From Microbacterium oxydans (lineage in GTDB: Bacteria > Actinomycetota > Actinomycetes > Actinomycetales > Microbacteriaceae), in the NCBI RefSeq assembly GCF_006540085.1, contig NZ_BJOG01000004.1, forward strand, positions 186,001 to 250,000: a stretch of DNA of 64,000 nucleotides. Reading direction: 5' to 3'. The translations under genes were made by a program, and so were the position numbers. The notes beneath the pieces were generated by a model. The model was given only the letters and a program-made list of their open reading frames with translations, had not been told where the DNA came from and did no database searches. Shown here one piece after another: positions 1 through 8,501 of this stretch (its first letter is position 1; each line of letters opens with the position of its first letter).

Positions 1-851
1 TGGCACTGGCCTATCTCAGCGAAGAGGTCGAAGTACGTCATACCGCCGCTGCCGCGGGGAGCTACATCGCCGGGACCACGGTCGGTGGACTGCTCGGGCG
101 CATCGTCTCGGGGATCATCGGGGAAGTGGGAGGCTGGCGGACCGGCATCCTCTCGGTCGCTGTCATGTGCGGGCTCGCCGCCGTTCTTTTCCTCTGGCTC
201 ACACCCCGCGCCAGGGGATTCGTCCCCGGTCGTCTGCGCGCCGATCGAGGGCCCGGCATCCTGGCGAAGCTCCTGGCGCCTCTGCGTTCACCTCTGCAGT
301 GGGCCCTGTACGCGCAGGGATTCCTGCTGATGGGTGCCTTCGTCGCGGTGTACAACTACCTCGGGTTCCATCTCTCGGCCGCACCGTTCCTCCTTCCCGC
401 CTGGCTGGTCACCCTGCTGTTCCTGGCATACCTGGCTGGCACGGTGTCGTCGCCGTGGGCCGGGGCGCTCGCCTCGCGGGCCGGGCGATTCCCGGTCCTG
501 CTCTCCTCGATCGGAGTGATGGCCGTGGGTGCCGCACTGCTGCTGCTTCCGGTGGCCGGCGTCGTCCTGGCCGGGCTCGTGCTGTTCACGGCGGGGTTCT
601 TCGGCGCGCACGCCATCGCCTCGGGGTGGACGCCCGTCGCGGCGGACCCCGCCAGCAGGGCACAGGCATCCTCGCTGTACTACTTCGCCTACTACGCCGG
701 GTCGAGTGTGTTCGGGTGGCTGCTCGGTCTCGTGTTCGGTGCGACGACCTGGGGCTGGTTCGTCGCCGTCATCGTCGCGATGTGCGGTGCTGCCGCGCTC
801 GCGGCGGTCGCCGCTCTCCGTGGTGCCGAGAGCGGCCGCCCCGCCGTCTGA
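1..851 (+). CDS. MFS transporter, YnfM-like, 5'-truncated by the window edge
   Basis: The reading frame is open from base 3 to the stop at 849-851, giving 282 visible residues of a major facilitator exporter. About eight hydrophobic helices are visible. The first two flank a cytoplasmic loop rich in Arg and Pro (about residues 65-90), and six more form the second half-barrel. An acidic YLSEE start followed by a Gly-rich helix resembles the YnfM/arabinose-efflux-like drug:proton antiporter group. This subgroup is an inference from a partial sequence. The N-terminal helices lie outside the window, so the start and substrate are unknown. The GNAT gene follows after 12 bp and is probably cotranscribed. 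Confidence 0.85.
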   Translation, partial: ALAYLSEEVEVRHTAAAAGSYIAGTTVGGLLGRIVSGIIGEVGGWRTGILSVAVMCGLAAVLFLWLTPRARGFVPGRLRADRGPGILAKLLAPLRSPLQWALYAQGFLLMGAFVAVYNYLGFHLSAAPFLLPAWLVTLLFLAYLAGTVSSPWAGALASRAGRFPVLLSSIGVMAVGAALLLLPVAGVVLAGLVLFTAGFFGAHAIASGWTPVAADPASRAQASSLYYFAYYAGSSVFGWLLGLVFGATTWGWFVAVIVAMCGAAALAAVAALRGAESGRPAV

Positions 852-863
852 GAGGATCTCATC

Positions 864-1655
864 ATGCAGCTGCAGTTCCTGGAAGCGTACGACCGTCAGC
901 TCCGCACACATCCTGAGATCGCGGGGGCATCGAACGCGGTGGCGCACGGACCGCTCCTGATGGCGACGTTCCCCGGCGGACGCGGCTTCGTCACGTATGC
1001 CGAGCTCGGCGACGTGGATGCGGACGACGTCGCGCTGTTGGTCGACGCGGCGGCCGACCACTTCGCGGGGCGTCCGGAGGTGAGGTCGGTCGAGTGGAAG
1101 ACCCGCGGTCACGATCGTGCCCCCGGCCTGCACGACGCTCTTGTCGCTCGCGACTTCGTGCCGGAGGAGCCGGAGTCCATCATGATCGGTGAGGCCCGCC
1201 CGCTCGCGCGGCACGTCGACGTTCCTGAGCACGTCACGATCAGGCGGAGCCGTAGTGATGCCGACGTGTTCGCGGCGGGTGAGATGCAGGGCCGCGTCTT
1301 CGATGACCCCGACTGGCGTTCGAGGTCGGAGGAGCTCGTCGTGCACCTGCGCGAAGACCCTTCGGCGGAGCTGTGGATCGCTGTCGTGGACGACGAGGTG
1401 ATCAGCGCCGGGACGCTCGAGCCGGTGGCCGGCACCGAGTTCGCCGGTCTCTGGGGCGGTGCGACGCTCCCGGAGTGGCGAGGCCGCGGCATCTACCGCG
1501 CTCTCACGGCGGAGCGGGCGCGCTCGGCTCTCGCGCGTGGGGTCCGCTACCTCCACTCCGATTCCACTGAGTTCTCGCGCCCGATCCTGGAGCGGTCGGG
1601 ACTGGTGAAGGTGTCGACGACAACGCCGTACGTGTGGACTCCCGTGCGAGGCTGA
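864..1655 (+). CDS. GNAT family N-acetyltransferase
   Basis: 263 residues. The C-terminal half (about 130-255) carries a GNAT fold, with the acetyl-CoA pyrophosphate-binding segment [10 protein letters not shown] following an LPEW strand, the usual motif A. The N-terminal 125 residues look like a second, degenerate GNAT-like domain ([18 protein letters not shown]), as in tandem-GNAT enzymes. The substrate cannot be told from sequence. A purine-rich GAGAGGA lies about 7 nt before the ATG, and the upstream exporter is only 12 bp away, so the two may form a small resistance or detoxification operon. Confidence 0.85.
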   Translation: MQLQFLEAYDRQLRTHPEIAGASNAVAHGPLLMATFPGGRGFVTYAELGDVDADDVALLVDAAADHFAGRPEVRSVEWKTRGHDRAPGLHDALVARDFVPEEPESIMIGEARPLARHVDVPEHVTIRRSRSDADVFAAGEMQGRVFDDPDWRSRSEELVVHLREDPSAELWIAVVDDEVISAGTLEPVAGTEFAGLWGGATLPEWRGRGIYRALTAERARSALARGVRYLHSDSTEFSRPILERSGLVKVSTTTPYVWTPVRG

Positions 1656-1690
1656 TCCTGCGCGACGGCCTCGATGTCGGAGGGGCGGCA

Positions 1691-1702
1691 TACCCTGGAG
1701 GT
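1691..1702 (+). promoter_or_regulatory. -10 element of uvrB, leaderless configuration
   Basis: TACCCT at 1691-1696 lies 6 nt before the uvrB ATG (1703), so transcription would begin at or next to the A of the start codon. The GGAGG at 1697-1701 is only 1 nt from the ATG, too close to act as a normal ribosome binding site. No convincing -35 and no LexA/SOS box were seen. Confidence 0.45.
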
Positions 1703-3775
1703 ATGCAACCCACGCGCAGTGTCCGCCCCTTCGAGGTCATCAGCGAGTATGAGCCGGCCGGAGACCAGCCGAAGGCCATCGCCGATCTGGCGGCGCGCAT
1801 CAATGCCGGTGAGACAGACGTGGTGCTTCTCGGCGCGACGGGTACCGGCAAGTCCGCCACGACGGCCTGGTTGGTCGAACAGGTCCAGCGTCCCACGCTC
1901 GTGCTCGCGCACAACAAGACCCTCGCCGCCCAGCTCGCGAACGAGTTCCGCGAGCTCATGCCCAACAACGCGGTCGAGTACTTCGTCTCGTACTACGACT
2001 ACTACCAGCCGGAGGCGTACGTACCGCAGACCGACACCTTCATCGAGAAGGACTCCTCGATCAACTCCGAAGTCGAGCGACTGCGGCATTCGACGACCAA
2101 CTCGCTGTTGAGCCGACGCGATGTCATCGTGGTCTCCACAGTGTCCTGCATCTACGGACTCGGGGCGCCGGAAGAGTATCTGCGGGCCATGGTCGCCCTC
2201 CAGGTGGGGGAGCGCTATGACCGCGATGCGCTCATCCGTCAGTTCATCGCCATGCAGTACAACCGCAACGATGTCGACTTCTCGCGGGGCAACTTCCGTG
2301 TGCGCGGAGACACCATCGAGATCATCCCCGTCTACGAAGAGCACGCCATCCGCATCGAGCTGTTCGGTGACGAGATCGAGGCGCTGTACTCGCTGCATCC
2401 GCTGACCGGCGAGGTCATCGAGAAGCTCGACGCCGTGCCGATCTTCCCGGCATCGCACTATGTGGCCGGTACCGACGTCATCCAGCGCTCCATCGGCACG
2501 ATCGAACACGAGTTGGAAGAGCGCCTCGCCGAGTTCGAACGTCAGGGCAAGCTCCTCGAGGCGCAGCGTCTGCGCATGCGCACGACCTTCGACCTGGAGA
2601 TGCTCCAGCAGCTGGGCTTCTGCTCCGGCATCGAGAACTACTCGCGTCACATGGACGGTCGCATGCCGGGCGAGCCTCCGCACACGCTGCTCGACTTCTT
2701 CCCCGACGACTTCCTGCTCGTGATCGACGAGTCGCACGTGACGGTGCCGCAGATCGGCGCGATGTACGAGGGCGACGCATCCCGCAAGCGGACGCTGGTC
2801 GACCACGGGTTCCGTCTTCCGAGCGCGATGGACAACCGTCCGCTGCGCTGGGACGAGTTCAAGAACCGCATCGGACAGACGGTGTACCTCTCGGCCACTC
2901 CCGGGAAGTACGAGATGGGGATCGCCGACGGCGTCGTCGAGCAGATCATCCGCCCGACCGGCCTCGTCGACCCGGAGATCGTGGTGAAGCCGTCGAAGGG
3001 GCAGATCGACGACCTGCTCGAGGAGATCCGCGTGCGGGTCGAGCGCGACGAGCGTGTGCTTGTCACGACTCTCACCAAGAAGATGGCCGAGGAGCTCACC
3101 GACTTCCTCGGCGAGCACGGTGTGCGTGTCCGCTACCTGCATTCCGATGTCGACACGCTGCGCCGCGTCGAGCTGCTCAGTGAGCTGCGCGCTGGCGTGT
3201 ACGACGTTCTCGTGGGTATCAACCTCCTGCGCGAGGGCCTCGACCTTCCAGAGGTCTCCCTTGTGGCGATTCTCGACGCCGACAAGGAGGGGTTCCTGCG
3301 CTCGGGTACGTCTCTGATCCAGACCATCGGCCGTGCGGCACGAAACGTGTCCGGTGAAGTGCACATGTATGCCGACAAGATGACCGACTCCATGACGAAG
3401 GCGATCGAGGAGACCGACCGACGTCGGGAGAAGCAGGTCGCGTACAACAAGGAGAACGGCATCGATCCGCAGCCGCTCCGCAAGCGCATCGCTGACATCA
3501 CCGAGGTGCTGGCCCGTGAAGGTGCAGACACGGCGGAGATGCTGTCGGGTCGTGGCCGCGCGACGGGCAAGGGCAAATCGCCGACGCCCAACCTGCGTCG
3601 TACCGGGATCGCCGCCGAGGGCGCGCAGCAGCTCGAGGCCACCATCCAGGATCTGTCCGACCAGATGCTCGCGGCTGCGGCGGAGCTCAAGTTCGAGCTC
3701 GCCGGGCGTCTGCGCGACGAGGTGCAGGATCTCAAGAAGGAACTCCGCGCCATGGAGCGCGCCGGACACGCGTAA
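1703..3775 (+). CDS. uvrB: UvrABC system protein B, excinuclease helicase subunit
   Basis: 690 residues, the full family length. UvrB is handed damaged DNA by UvrA, verifies the lesion with its beta-hairpin and recruits UvrC. Visible landmarks are Walker A GATGTGKS (44-51), the hairpin region rich in Tyr with [10 protein letters not shown], the DESH box (342-345), the helicase motif TIGRAARN and a C-terminal UVR coiled motif (about 645-685) that docks UvrC. The ATG at 1703 is preferred over an in-frame upstream GTG (1634) because [12 protein letters not shown] matches the usual actinobacterial N-terminus and the GTG would overlap the previous gene. uvrA and uvrC follow 5 kb downstream. Confidence 0.98.
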   Translation: MQPTRSVRPFEVISEYEPAGDQPKAIADLAARINAGETDVVLLGATGTGKSATTAWLVEQVQRPTLVLAHNKTLAAQLANEFRELMPNNAVEYFVSYYDYYQPEAYVPQTDTFIEKDSSINSEVERLRHSTTNSLLSRRDVIVVSTVSCIYGLGAPEEYLRAMVALQVGERYDRDALIRQFIAMQYNRNDVDFSRGNFRVRGDTIEIIPVYEEHAIRIELFGDEIEALYSLHPLTGEVIEKLDAVPIFPASHYVAGTDVIQRSIGTIEHELEERLAEFERQGKLLEAQRLRMRTTFDLEMLQQLGFCSGIENYSRHMDGRMPGEPPHTLLDFFPDDFLLVIDESHVTVPQIGAMYEGDASRKRTLVDHGFRLPSAMDNRPLRWDEFKNRIGQTVYLSATPGKYEMGIADGVVEQIIRPTGLVDPEIVVKPSKGQIDDLLEEIRVRVERDERVLVTTLTKKMAEELTDFLGEHGVRVRYLHSDVDTLRRVELLSELRAGVYDVLVGINLLREGLDLPEVSLVAILDADKEGFLRSGTSLIQTIGRAARNVSGEVHMYADKMTDSMTKAIEETDRRREKQVAYNKENGIDPQPLRKRIADITEVLAREGADTAEMLSGRGRATGKGKSPTPNLRRTGIAAEGAQQLEATIQDLSDQMLAAAAELKFELAGRLRDEVQDLKKELRAMERAGHA

Positions 3776-3788
3776 GCGGGGACCAACG

Positions 3789-4139
3789 ATGGACGCTGCG
3801 GGGAACGAGCTGGCGGATCGTGTGCGCGCGTTGCTCGGAGCAGACACGGAGATCGAAGAGCGGCGCATGTTCGGCACGAGAGCGTTCCTCGACGACGGGC
3901 ACATCCTGGTGGGCGCGCGTCCTGGGGGAGTGCTGCTGGTCCGTGTGGCGGATGAGGACGGCGCCGCGCTGCTCACCGAGCCAGGCGCGGCACGCGCAGT
4001 GATGGGGGCGCGCACCATGAGTTCGGGGTGGCTCGACGTTTCGCAGACGGCGATCGAAGACGACACAGCGCTCATGTTCTGGCTGGATGTCGCTCGAGAG
4101 TCCGCCGTTTCGAGGGCGGAGAGCTCGGAGCAGGGCTGA
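3789..4139 (+). CDS. TfoX/Sxy N-terminal domain protein
   Basis: 116 residues. RRMFGTRAFLDDGHILVGA near residue 22 and a TMSSGWLDV segment near residue 80 match the TfoX/Sxy N-terminal domain, a small alpha/beta domain found in competence regulators and in many stand-alone actinobacterial proteins of unknown role. It starts 13 bp after uvrB, with GCGGGGA as a plausible ribosome binding site, so it is probably translated from the uvrB transcript. The C-terminal TfoX domain is absent, so a competence role should not be assumed. Confidence 0.75.
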   Translation: MDAAGNELADRVRALLGADTEIEERRMFGTRAFLDDGHILVGARPGGVLLVRVADEDGAALLTEPGAARAVMGARTMSSGWLDVSQTAIEDDTALMFWLDVARESAVSRAESSEQG

Positions 4140-4194
4140 CACGGATCCCCGCGCTCTCAACGATCGCGTGCCAGGGCGCGGACGGCCGCTCGCC

Positions 4195-4437
4195 CTAGGG
4201 GCAGTGCACCAGCGTCTTGGGTCCGGAGCGGTCGATCTCGTGCTGCGTCATCGGAGCCCCGCAGAGAGGGCAGGCGCGTTCGGCCCGCTCGGCCGCGCTG
4301 GGTGGGGGCGTCTTCTCGTACGGGCCGACGGAGGCGGGTCCTGCGAACCGGATGAGGTTCGTGTTCACCCAGGAGTACAGTCCTCCTGCTTCGCGGATGC
4401 GAGTGCGGAGGGGCGGGCGGTCGGAGTCCTGTGCCAT
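4195..4437 (-). CDS. 80-aa conserved hypothetical with CxxC zinc-ribbon-like tail
   Basis: 80 residues, not assigned to a family. The C-terminal third holds CPLC at about 56-59 and ends in HCP, suggesting a minimal zinc ribbon or redox-active thiol pair. The N-terminal half has RTRIREAGGLYSWVNTNLI, likely helical. No signal peptide or membrane segment is present. It is divergent from the OhrR-like regulator, whose operator overlaps its promoter, so peroxide-responsive expression is the obvious hypothesis. A TACACT -10 lies 7 nt before the ATG, with no Shine-Dalgarno. Confidence 0.75.
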   Translation of the reverse strand: MAQDSDRPPLRTRIREAGGLYSWVNTNLIRFAGPASVGPYEKTPPPSAAERAERACPLCGAPMTQHEIDRSGPKTLVHCP

Positions 4438-4442
4438 GTTGA

Positions 4443-4462
4443 TTAGTGTACTAACTATTAGT
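4443..4462. promoter_or_regulatory. Shared operator of the OhrR-like regulator and the divergent CxxC gene
   Basis: Three half-sites lie in alternating orientation: TTAGT (4443-4447), ACTAA (4450-4454) and TTAGT (4458-4462). They create two overlapping inverted repeats with 2-nt and 3-nt centres. The site covers the minus-strand -10 and abuts the plus-strand -10, so a dimer bound here would block both promoters. MarR/OhrR proteins classically bind such AT-rich palindromes. Ownership by the adjacent regulator is inferred from position. Confidence 0.65.
4445..4450 (-). promoter_or_regulatory. -10 element of the CxxC gene, leaderless configuration
   Basis: Read on the minus strand, TACACT occupies 4450 to 4445 and the ATG begins at 4437, a 7-nt gap. 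No ribosome binding site fits between them. The -35 is weak. Confidence 0.5.
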
Positions 4463-4469
4463 GCAGATG

Positions 4470-4475
4470 TATAGT
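4470..4475 (+). promoter_or_regulatory. -10 element of the OhrR-like gene, leaderless configuration
   Basis: TATAGT, a near-consensus -10, ends 7 nt before the GTG at 4483. Transcription is predicted to begin at the start codon. The -35 region falls inside the three-half-site operator. Confidence 0.6.
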
Positions 4476-4482
4476 CTCCCTT

Positions 4483-4926
4483 GTGACCCCCACCGACGAC
4501 CTGCTCCGGCTCGAGAACCAGCTCTGCTTCGCCCTGGTGACAGCGGCGCGCAACGTCGTCGCCCTGTATCGACCGATCCTCGAGCCACTCGGCCTGACGC
4601 ACCCGCAGTACCTCGTCATGCTGGCGCTCTGGGAACGAGCTCCTCGCACGCTGAATGACCTGGCCGTCGACCTGGCCATGGAGCCCGCGACCGCATCCCC
4701 GCTGGTGAAGAGGCTCGAGGCGGACGGGCTGGTCGCGCGTCAGCGAAGCACCGAGGACGAGCGGCGACTCGAGATCACTCTGACGTCGGCGGGCGCTGCG
4801 CTGCGCGAGCGCGCGGTGGAGGTTCCGCACCAGGTGATGGCCGCGGTCGGTATGGGAATCGACGAGATCGCGGCGCTCCGCGACGGTCTGGGCCCGTTCG
4901 CCGGGCGCCGTCCCGACCTCGGCTGA
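4483..4926 (+). CDS. MarR-family regulator, OhrR-like organic peroxide sensor
   Basis: 147 residues with a winged helix (about 30-105). The N-terminus NQLCFAL places a Cys at position 15, matching the peroxidatic Cys15 of Bacillus OhrR, and Tyr29 is also conserved. The residue equivalent to Tyr40 is His (THPQY), a possible change in thiol activation. DERRLEITLT is the beta-wing. In the known family, oxidised OhrR releases DNA and derepresses ohr. No ohr gene is adjacent here: the only divergent neighbour is a small CxxC protein. The start is GTG with a TATAGT -10 seven nt upstream and no Shine-Dalgarno. Regulator identity is strong, target inferred. Confidence 0.88.
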   Translation: MTPTDDLLRLENQLCFALVTAARNVVALYRPILEPLGLTHPQYLVMLALWERAPRTLNDLAVDLAMEPATASPLVKRLEADGLVARQRSTEDERRLEITLTSAGAALRERAVEVPHQVMAAVGMGIDEIAALRDGLGPFAGRRPDLG

Positions 4927-4985
4927 CCTGTCGTCGGCGTCCGGCTCTGCCGGAGGTGATGGCGGTCCGGGGGAGACGCAGCCCC

Positions 4986-4991
4986 TAGGGT
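4986..4991 (+). promoter_or_regulatory. -10 element of the DUF4129/MoxR chain, leaderless configuration
   Basis: TAGGGT ends 6 nt before the ATG at 4998. The intervening bases are G-rich (GGGGGC), but they touch the ATG and would be too close for a ribosome binding site. This is probably the promoter for the whole five-gene chain 4998-9094. Confidence 0.42.
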
Positions 4992-4997
4992 GGGGGC

Positions 4998-5753
4998 ATG
5001 TCCCGCTCCGAGCCCTCGGTCCCGGTGCATGAGACTGCCAGGTCGAATCGCCCACGGATGCTGCTGCTTCCGCTCGTCGCGATCGCCGGCTTCTTCGCGA
5101 CGATCATGTTCGCTGCAGCGGCGCAGGGGCTTCCGCAGTTCGGGGGATGGCTCGCCGATGCCGAACCACGGGCCGGCGAGGGCACGGGGCCGACGGCGCC
5201 GGCGGAGACCGCACCCCCTCCGAGGGATCCACCGGAGGACTCTCCGCTGCTCGCGATCATCGGATACGTCCTCGCCGCGCTCGTCCTCGCCGCCGTGCTC
5301 GCGATGGTGTTCTTCGGCGCCCGCCTCCTGATCCGCTACCTCGTCGGCCTCTGGCGCGACCGTCCTCTCGCGCGCCGAACGGCGTCGGCCTTGGATGCAC
5401 ACGTCGTCGCAGTGCCTGCAGCCGGGGGCGACCCGGACGAGGCGACGATCCGGCGCGGCATCGCGGAGGCGCTGCGGACGGTCGATGACCGGTCCCGACC
5501 CGGCGACAGCATCATCGCGGCGTGGGTGGGGCTGGAGGAATCCGCGGCGGATGCCGGTGCGGGGCGCGGTGTCAACGAGACGCCCTCAGAGTTCACCGTG
5601 CGCATCATCGGCAGACGCGCCGGGATCACCGACGACGTCGTCACCCTGCTGGGCCTCTACGAACGCGTCCGCTTCGGCGGTCACGATGCCGACGAAGACG
5701 ATCGTGCCCGAGCTGCCGACTGTCTTCGCGGCATCCAGGAGGGGTGGCGATGA
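4998..5753 (+). CDS. DUF4129 domain membrane protein
   Basis: 251 residues. Hydrophobic segments at about 15-38 and 76-104 flank a Pro/Glu-rich extracytoplasmic loop. The cytoplasmic C-terminus (about 125-250) matches DUF4129, with TPSEFTVRI and LLGLYERVRFGGH. DUF4129 proteins are routinely encoded with MoxR ATPases and DUF58 proteins, as here, and are thought to act in envelope or protein-complex maturation. The biochemical role is not established. It is the first gene of a chain in which every junction is a 4-bp overlap (stop TGA at 5751-5753, next ATG at 5750). Confidence 0.85.
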   Translation: MSRSEPSVPVHETARSNRPRMLLLPLVAIAGFFATIMFAAAAQGLPQFGGWLADAEPRAGEGTGPTAPAETAPPPRDPPEDSPLLAIIGYVLAALVLAAVLAMVFFGARLLIRYLVGLWRDRPLARRTASALDAHVVAVPAAGGDPDEATIRRGIAEALRTVDDRSRPGDSIIAAWVGLEESAADAGAGRGVNETPSEFTVRIIGRRAGITDDVVTLLGLYERVRFGGHDADEDDRARAADCLRGIQEGWR

Positions 5754-6223
5754 AGAGACGCGTCCTCGTCGTGAGCGTCGGTGTCATCGGCGCCGCGGGC
5801 GTCCTCCTCCTGCTCGGACAGCTGGGGTTCCCCGAGCCGTTCGTGCTCGCCTGGATGATCCTCGCCCTCGCGGTGGTCTTCGCCTGTCGTCAGGAGTTCA
5901 TCGAGGTCGGACCCGAGTGGCCTCCGGAAGCGCCGAGCCGCAGTTCGCACGGCTCTGAGGTCTCCCGCATGGCATGGGCGATCAACACCCGCACGGGGGT
6001 CGCCGGCCACGTCGTCGTGCGTCGCGTGCAGGCGGTGCTGCGAAGACGCCTCGCCCTGCACGGTCTCGACCTCGAGGACCCCGCACAGCACGCACGCATC
6101 GACGCACTCCTCGGCGAGGGGGTGCGGGACGCCCTGCACCGTCGCGAAGTGCAGCGCACCGACATCGAGATGGTGCTCGATGCGATCGACAGAATCCCCA
6201 ACGACATGGAGGAGCCCGGATGA
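5750..6223 (+). CDS. Hypothetical membrane protein of the MoxR operon
   Basis: 157 residues, family not recognised. Two hydrophobic segments (about 4-24 and 29-46, ending at a Cys) are followed by a soluble C-terminus with an Arg-rich helix (VVVRRVQAVLRRRLALHGLDL) and an acidic tail. The gene sits in the second position of the DUF4129-MoxR-DUF58 chain, overlapping both neighbours by 4 bp, so its product is probably a subunit or substrate of the same system. Nothing more specific can be read from sequence. Confidence 0.8.
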   Translation: MKRRVLVVSVGVIGAAGVLLLLGQLGFPEPFVLAWMILALAVVFACRQEFIEVGPEWPPEAPSRSSHGSEVSRMAWAINTRTGVAGHVVVRRVQAVLRRRLALHGLDLEDPAQHARIDALLGEGVRDALHRREVQRTDIEMVLDAIDRIPNDMEEPG

Positions 6224-7191
6224 CCAGCCAGGAGACCACGCAGATCGCCGAGACCGGGCGTCGGGTGCTCGACAGCGTCCGTGGAGCCGTCGTCGGGATG
6301 GACGAGCCTCTCACGATCGCCCTCGCCGCGATCCTCGCTGGCGGCCATGTGCTGTTCGAAGACGTCCCGGGCCTCGGCAAGACACTCGCCGCGCGGAGCC
6401 TGGCTTCGGCGCTCGGCCTCGACTTCCGACGTCTGCAGTGCACCCCTGACATGCTTCCCGGGGATGTCACGGGCTCCTACGTCTACGCACCGGCCACCGG
6501 CGAGTTCGTGTTCCGGCCGGGGCCGATCTTCACCGGATTGCTCCTTGCCGACGAGGTGAACCGCACTACGCCGAAGACGCAGTCGGCGATGCTGGAGGCG
6601 ATGGCGGAGCGTCAGGTGACGGTCGAGGGCAACAGCTTCGCCCTGCCGCGTCCCTTCCATGTGATCGCCACGTCGAATCCCATCGAGTACGAGGGAACGT
6701 ACGCGCTTCCCGAGGCGCAGCTCGACCGCTTCATGGTGCGGCTCGCGGTCGGCTACCCCGTGCCGGAGGACGAGACCCGCATCATCCTCGACCGCGTGAG
6801 ACGGCAGAGCCCGGATGCCTCCGTCGAGTCCGTCGTCGACGGAGCAGGGCTCCTCGCGATCCAGGCGGCGGTCGAACGGATCCACGTCGATGCCGATGTC
6901 GCGAGGTACTGCGTCGAGCTGACGAGGGCCACCCGGGACGCGGCGCACGTCGCCGTCGGCGCCTCTCCTCGGGGATCACAGGCTCACGTCCTGCTCGGCC
7001 GAGCGCTCGCCGCCCTGGATGATCGCGACTACGTCCGACCGGACGACATCAAGCGCATCGCGGGGTCCGTCCTCGCTCACCGACTCACGCTGACGCCGCA
7101 GGCCTGGGCCCAGGGAGTGGATCCTCGTTCGCTCGTCGCGACGGTGGTCGAGGTGACTCCGGTTCCTCCGACAGCGGCTGCGGTACGGTGA
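6220..7191 (+). CDS. MoxR-family AAA+ ATPase
   Basis: 323 residues, typical MoxR length. Walker A is GLGKT within EDVPGLGKT (about 47-55), Walker B is LLADEVNRT (about 108-116), followed by the sensor-1 segment ATSNPIEYEG and a C-terminal lid with the sensor-2 region. MoxR ATPases act as chaperone-like remodelers, usually with a VWA or DUF58 partner, and here the DUF58 gene follows with a GTGA overlap. The start at 6220 is chosen because ATGA overlaps the preceding stop and the fold begins normally there. The likely client lies among the membrane proteins of the same operon. Confidence 0.95.
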   Translation: MTSQETTQIAETGRRVLDSVRGAVVGMDEPLTIALAAILAGGHVLFEDVPGLGKTLAARSLASALGLDFRRLQCTPDMLPGDVTGSYVYAPATGEFVFRPGPIFTGLLLADEVNRTTPKTQSAMLEAMAERQVTVEGNSFALPRPFHVIATSNPIEYEGTYALPEAQLDRFMVRLAVGYPVPEDETRIILDRVRRQSPDASVESVVDGAGLLAIQAAVERIHVDADVARYCVELTRATRDAAHVAVGASPRGSQAHVLLGRALAALDDRDYVRPDDIKRIAGSVLAHRLTLTPQAWAQGVDPRSLVATVVEVTPVPPTAAAVR

Positions 7192-8501
7192 CAGAGTCGG
7201 TCCGCGTCACGGCGCGCTCGCATGTGCGCTGGAGTCGGACGCCTGTGATCGCGATAGGACTCGCGGGTTCCGCGATCGTCGCAGCCGCCGGCCTCGTGTT
7301 CTCTCGGCCCGATGTGGTCGGTATCGGTCTCCCGCTCGCACTGGCGACGGTGTGGGTACTGCTGCGCCGTCCCCACGACGGCGTGCTGTCGATCGAGCTG
7401 CGGGCACGGCCGGAGGGTTCCGCCCCTTCGTCGGATGTGGTGGGGGCGGTGGGCGCCGACCTCGACACCGGCTGGCTCCAGGTCGCGGTCGACCAGGAGG
7501 AACGGCGGTCCGGGGTCGCCGACGTGTTGCCGGGGCGCTCCATCCTGACATCGCGCAACCGGCTGCAGCACTCTGGTCCTGTCGAGCTCCTCGGCGTGAC
7601 GGCCCGAGGAGTGGCTCTCGACGGCGCCTGGGTGTCGGAGCCGGCACCCCGCGTCGCGCTGGAGTGGCACACGCCACCGAGGCAGGAGCGCATCGGGCAG
7701 CTGCCGGTCGCGCCACGGCTCACGGGCCTGCACGGCGCCCACGAGGGGTCTCGGCCCGGACAGGGCGGCGATTTCCGAGACATCCATCCGTTCGCCCCCG
7801 GTGACGAGCTGCGTCGTGTCGACTGGCGGGCGACCGCGCGCGCCGCCCGTCGACCCGGCGACCTGCTCGTGCGACGCACCGCCGCCCTCAGCGACTCATC
7901 GGTGGTGATCGCGATCGACACCGCAGAGGACCTGGGAACGGTCGTCGCATCCTGGGGAACGGACGACGCCGACCGATCGGGTGTCACCTCCCTGGACCAC
8001 GCCCGCGAAGCCGCGCTGTCGATCGCGACCGCTGCGATCGGCGTCGGCGATCGCGTGTCGTACCACGCACTGTCGCCCGGCGGCCGGAGCCTTCCCGCCG
8101 GCGGCGGCCCGCGTCACCTCGCCCGCCTTCGCGACGTGATCGCGGCGACGGGTCAGAGTGAGGGCGACCCCCGGTATCGCCGGTCGCCGGTCGTGCCGCC
8201 GGGTTCCATCATCTTCGTGCTCTCGACGTTCTTCGACGGCGCCGCCGCTCAGCTGGTCACTCGCTGGCGGGCGTCAGGCCACGCCGTGGTGGCCGTCGAC
8301 GTCCTCCCTGCACCGGAGGAGAGCCGACTCACGCGTGAACAGCGCATCGCGTTGCGCACCCTGCTGGCGGAGCGCTCCGACATCCTCGTCGAGCTCGAGC
8401 ACGCCGGCGTCGAGGTCGTCAGATGGACGGATTCCGATGCCGACGTCGCGATGAGGCTCGCGGCTCTTCGCCAGCAACGGATGCGGATGGTACGGAGGTG
8501 A
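7188..8501 (+). CDS. DUF58 domain protein (VWA-like), MoxR partner
   Basis: 437 residues. Two short hydrophobic segments near the N-terminus (about 17-33 and 40-60) anchor the protein. The DUF58 signature FRDIHPFAPGDELRRVDWRATAR lies near residue 200, followed by a von Willebrand A-like domain with VVIAIDTAED. DUF58 proteins pair with MoxR ATPases. The GTG at 7188 overlaps the moxR stop (GTGA). In other bacteria such pairs influence envelope integrity or enzyme activation, and that role is only inferred here. Confidence 0.92.
   Translation: MTESVRVTARSHVRWSRTPVIAIGLAGSAIVAAAGLVFSRPDVVGIGLPLALATVWVLLRRPHDGVLSIELRARPEGSAPSSDVVGAVGADLDTGWLQVAVDQEERRSGVADVLPGRSILTSRNRLQHSGPVELLGVTARGVALDGAWVSEPAPRVALEWHTPPRQERIGQLPVAPRLTGLHGAHEGSRPGQGGDFRDIHPFAPGDELRRVDWRATARAARRPGDLLVRRTAALSDSSVVIAIDTAEDLGTVVASWGTDDADRSGVTSLDHAREAALSIATAAIGVGDRVSYHALSPGGRSLPAGGGPRHLARLRDVIAATGQSEGDPRYRRSPVVPPGSIIFVLSTFFDGAAAQLVTRWRASGHAVVAVDVLPAPEESRLTREQRIALRTLLAERSDILVELEHAGVEVVRWTDSDADVAMRLAALRQQRMRMVRR

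Noticed and set aside
1634..1702. Upstream GTG as the uvrB start
   Set aside because: It would overlap the GNAT gene and add residues without family similarity. The ATG at 1703 matches the conserved N-terminus.
1547..4075. An 842-codon open frame antisense to uvrB
   Set aside because: It is the mirror of a highly conserved gene in G+C-rich DNA, where stops are rare in the antisense frame. It has no ribosome binding site and no recognisable domain.
4941..4953. Short CCGGC/GCCGG hairpin after the OhrR-like gene as a terminator
   Set aside because: Only five pairs with a 3-nt loop and no U-tract. Too weak to call.
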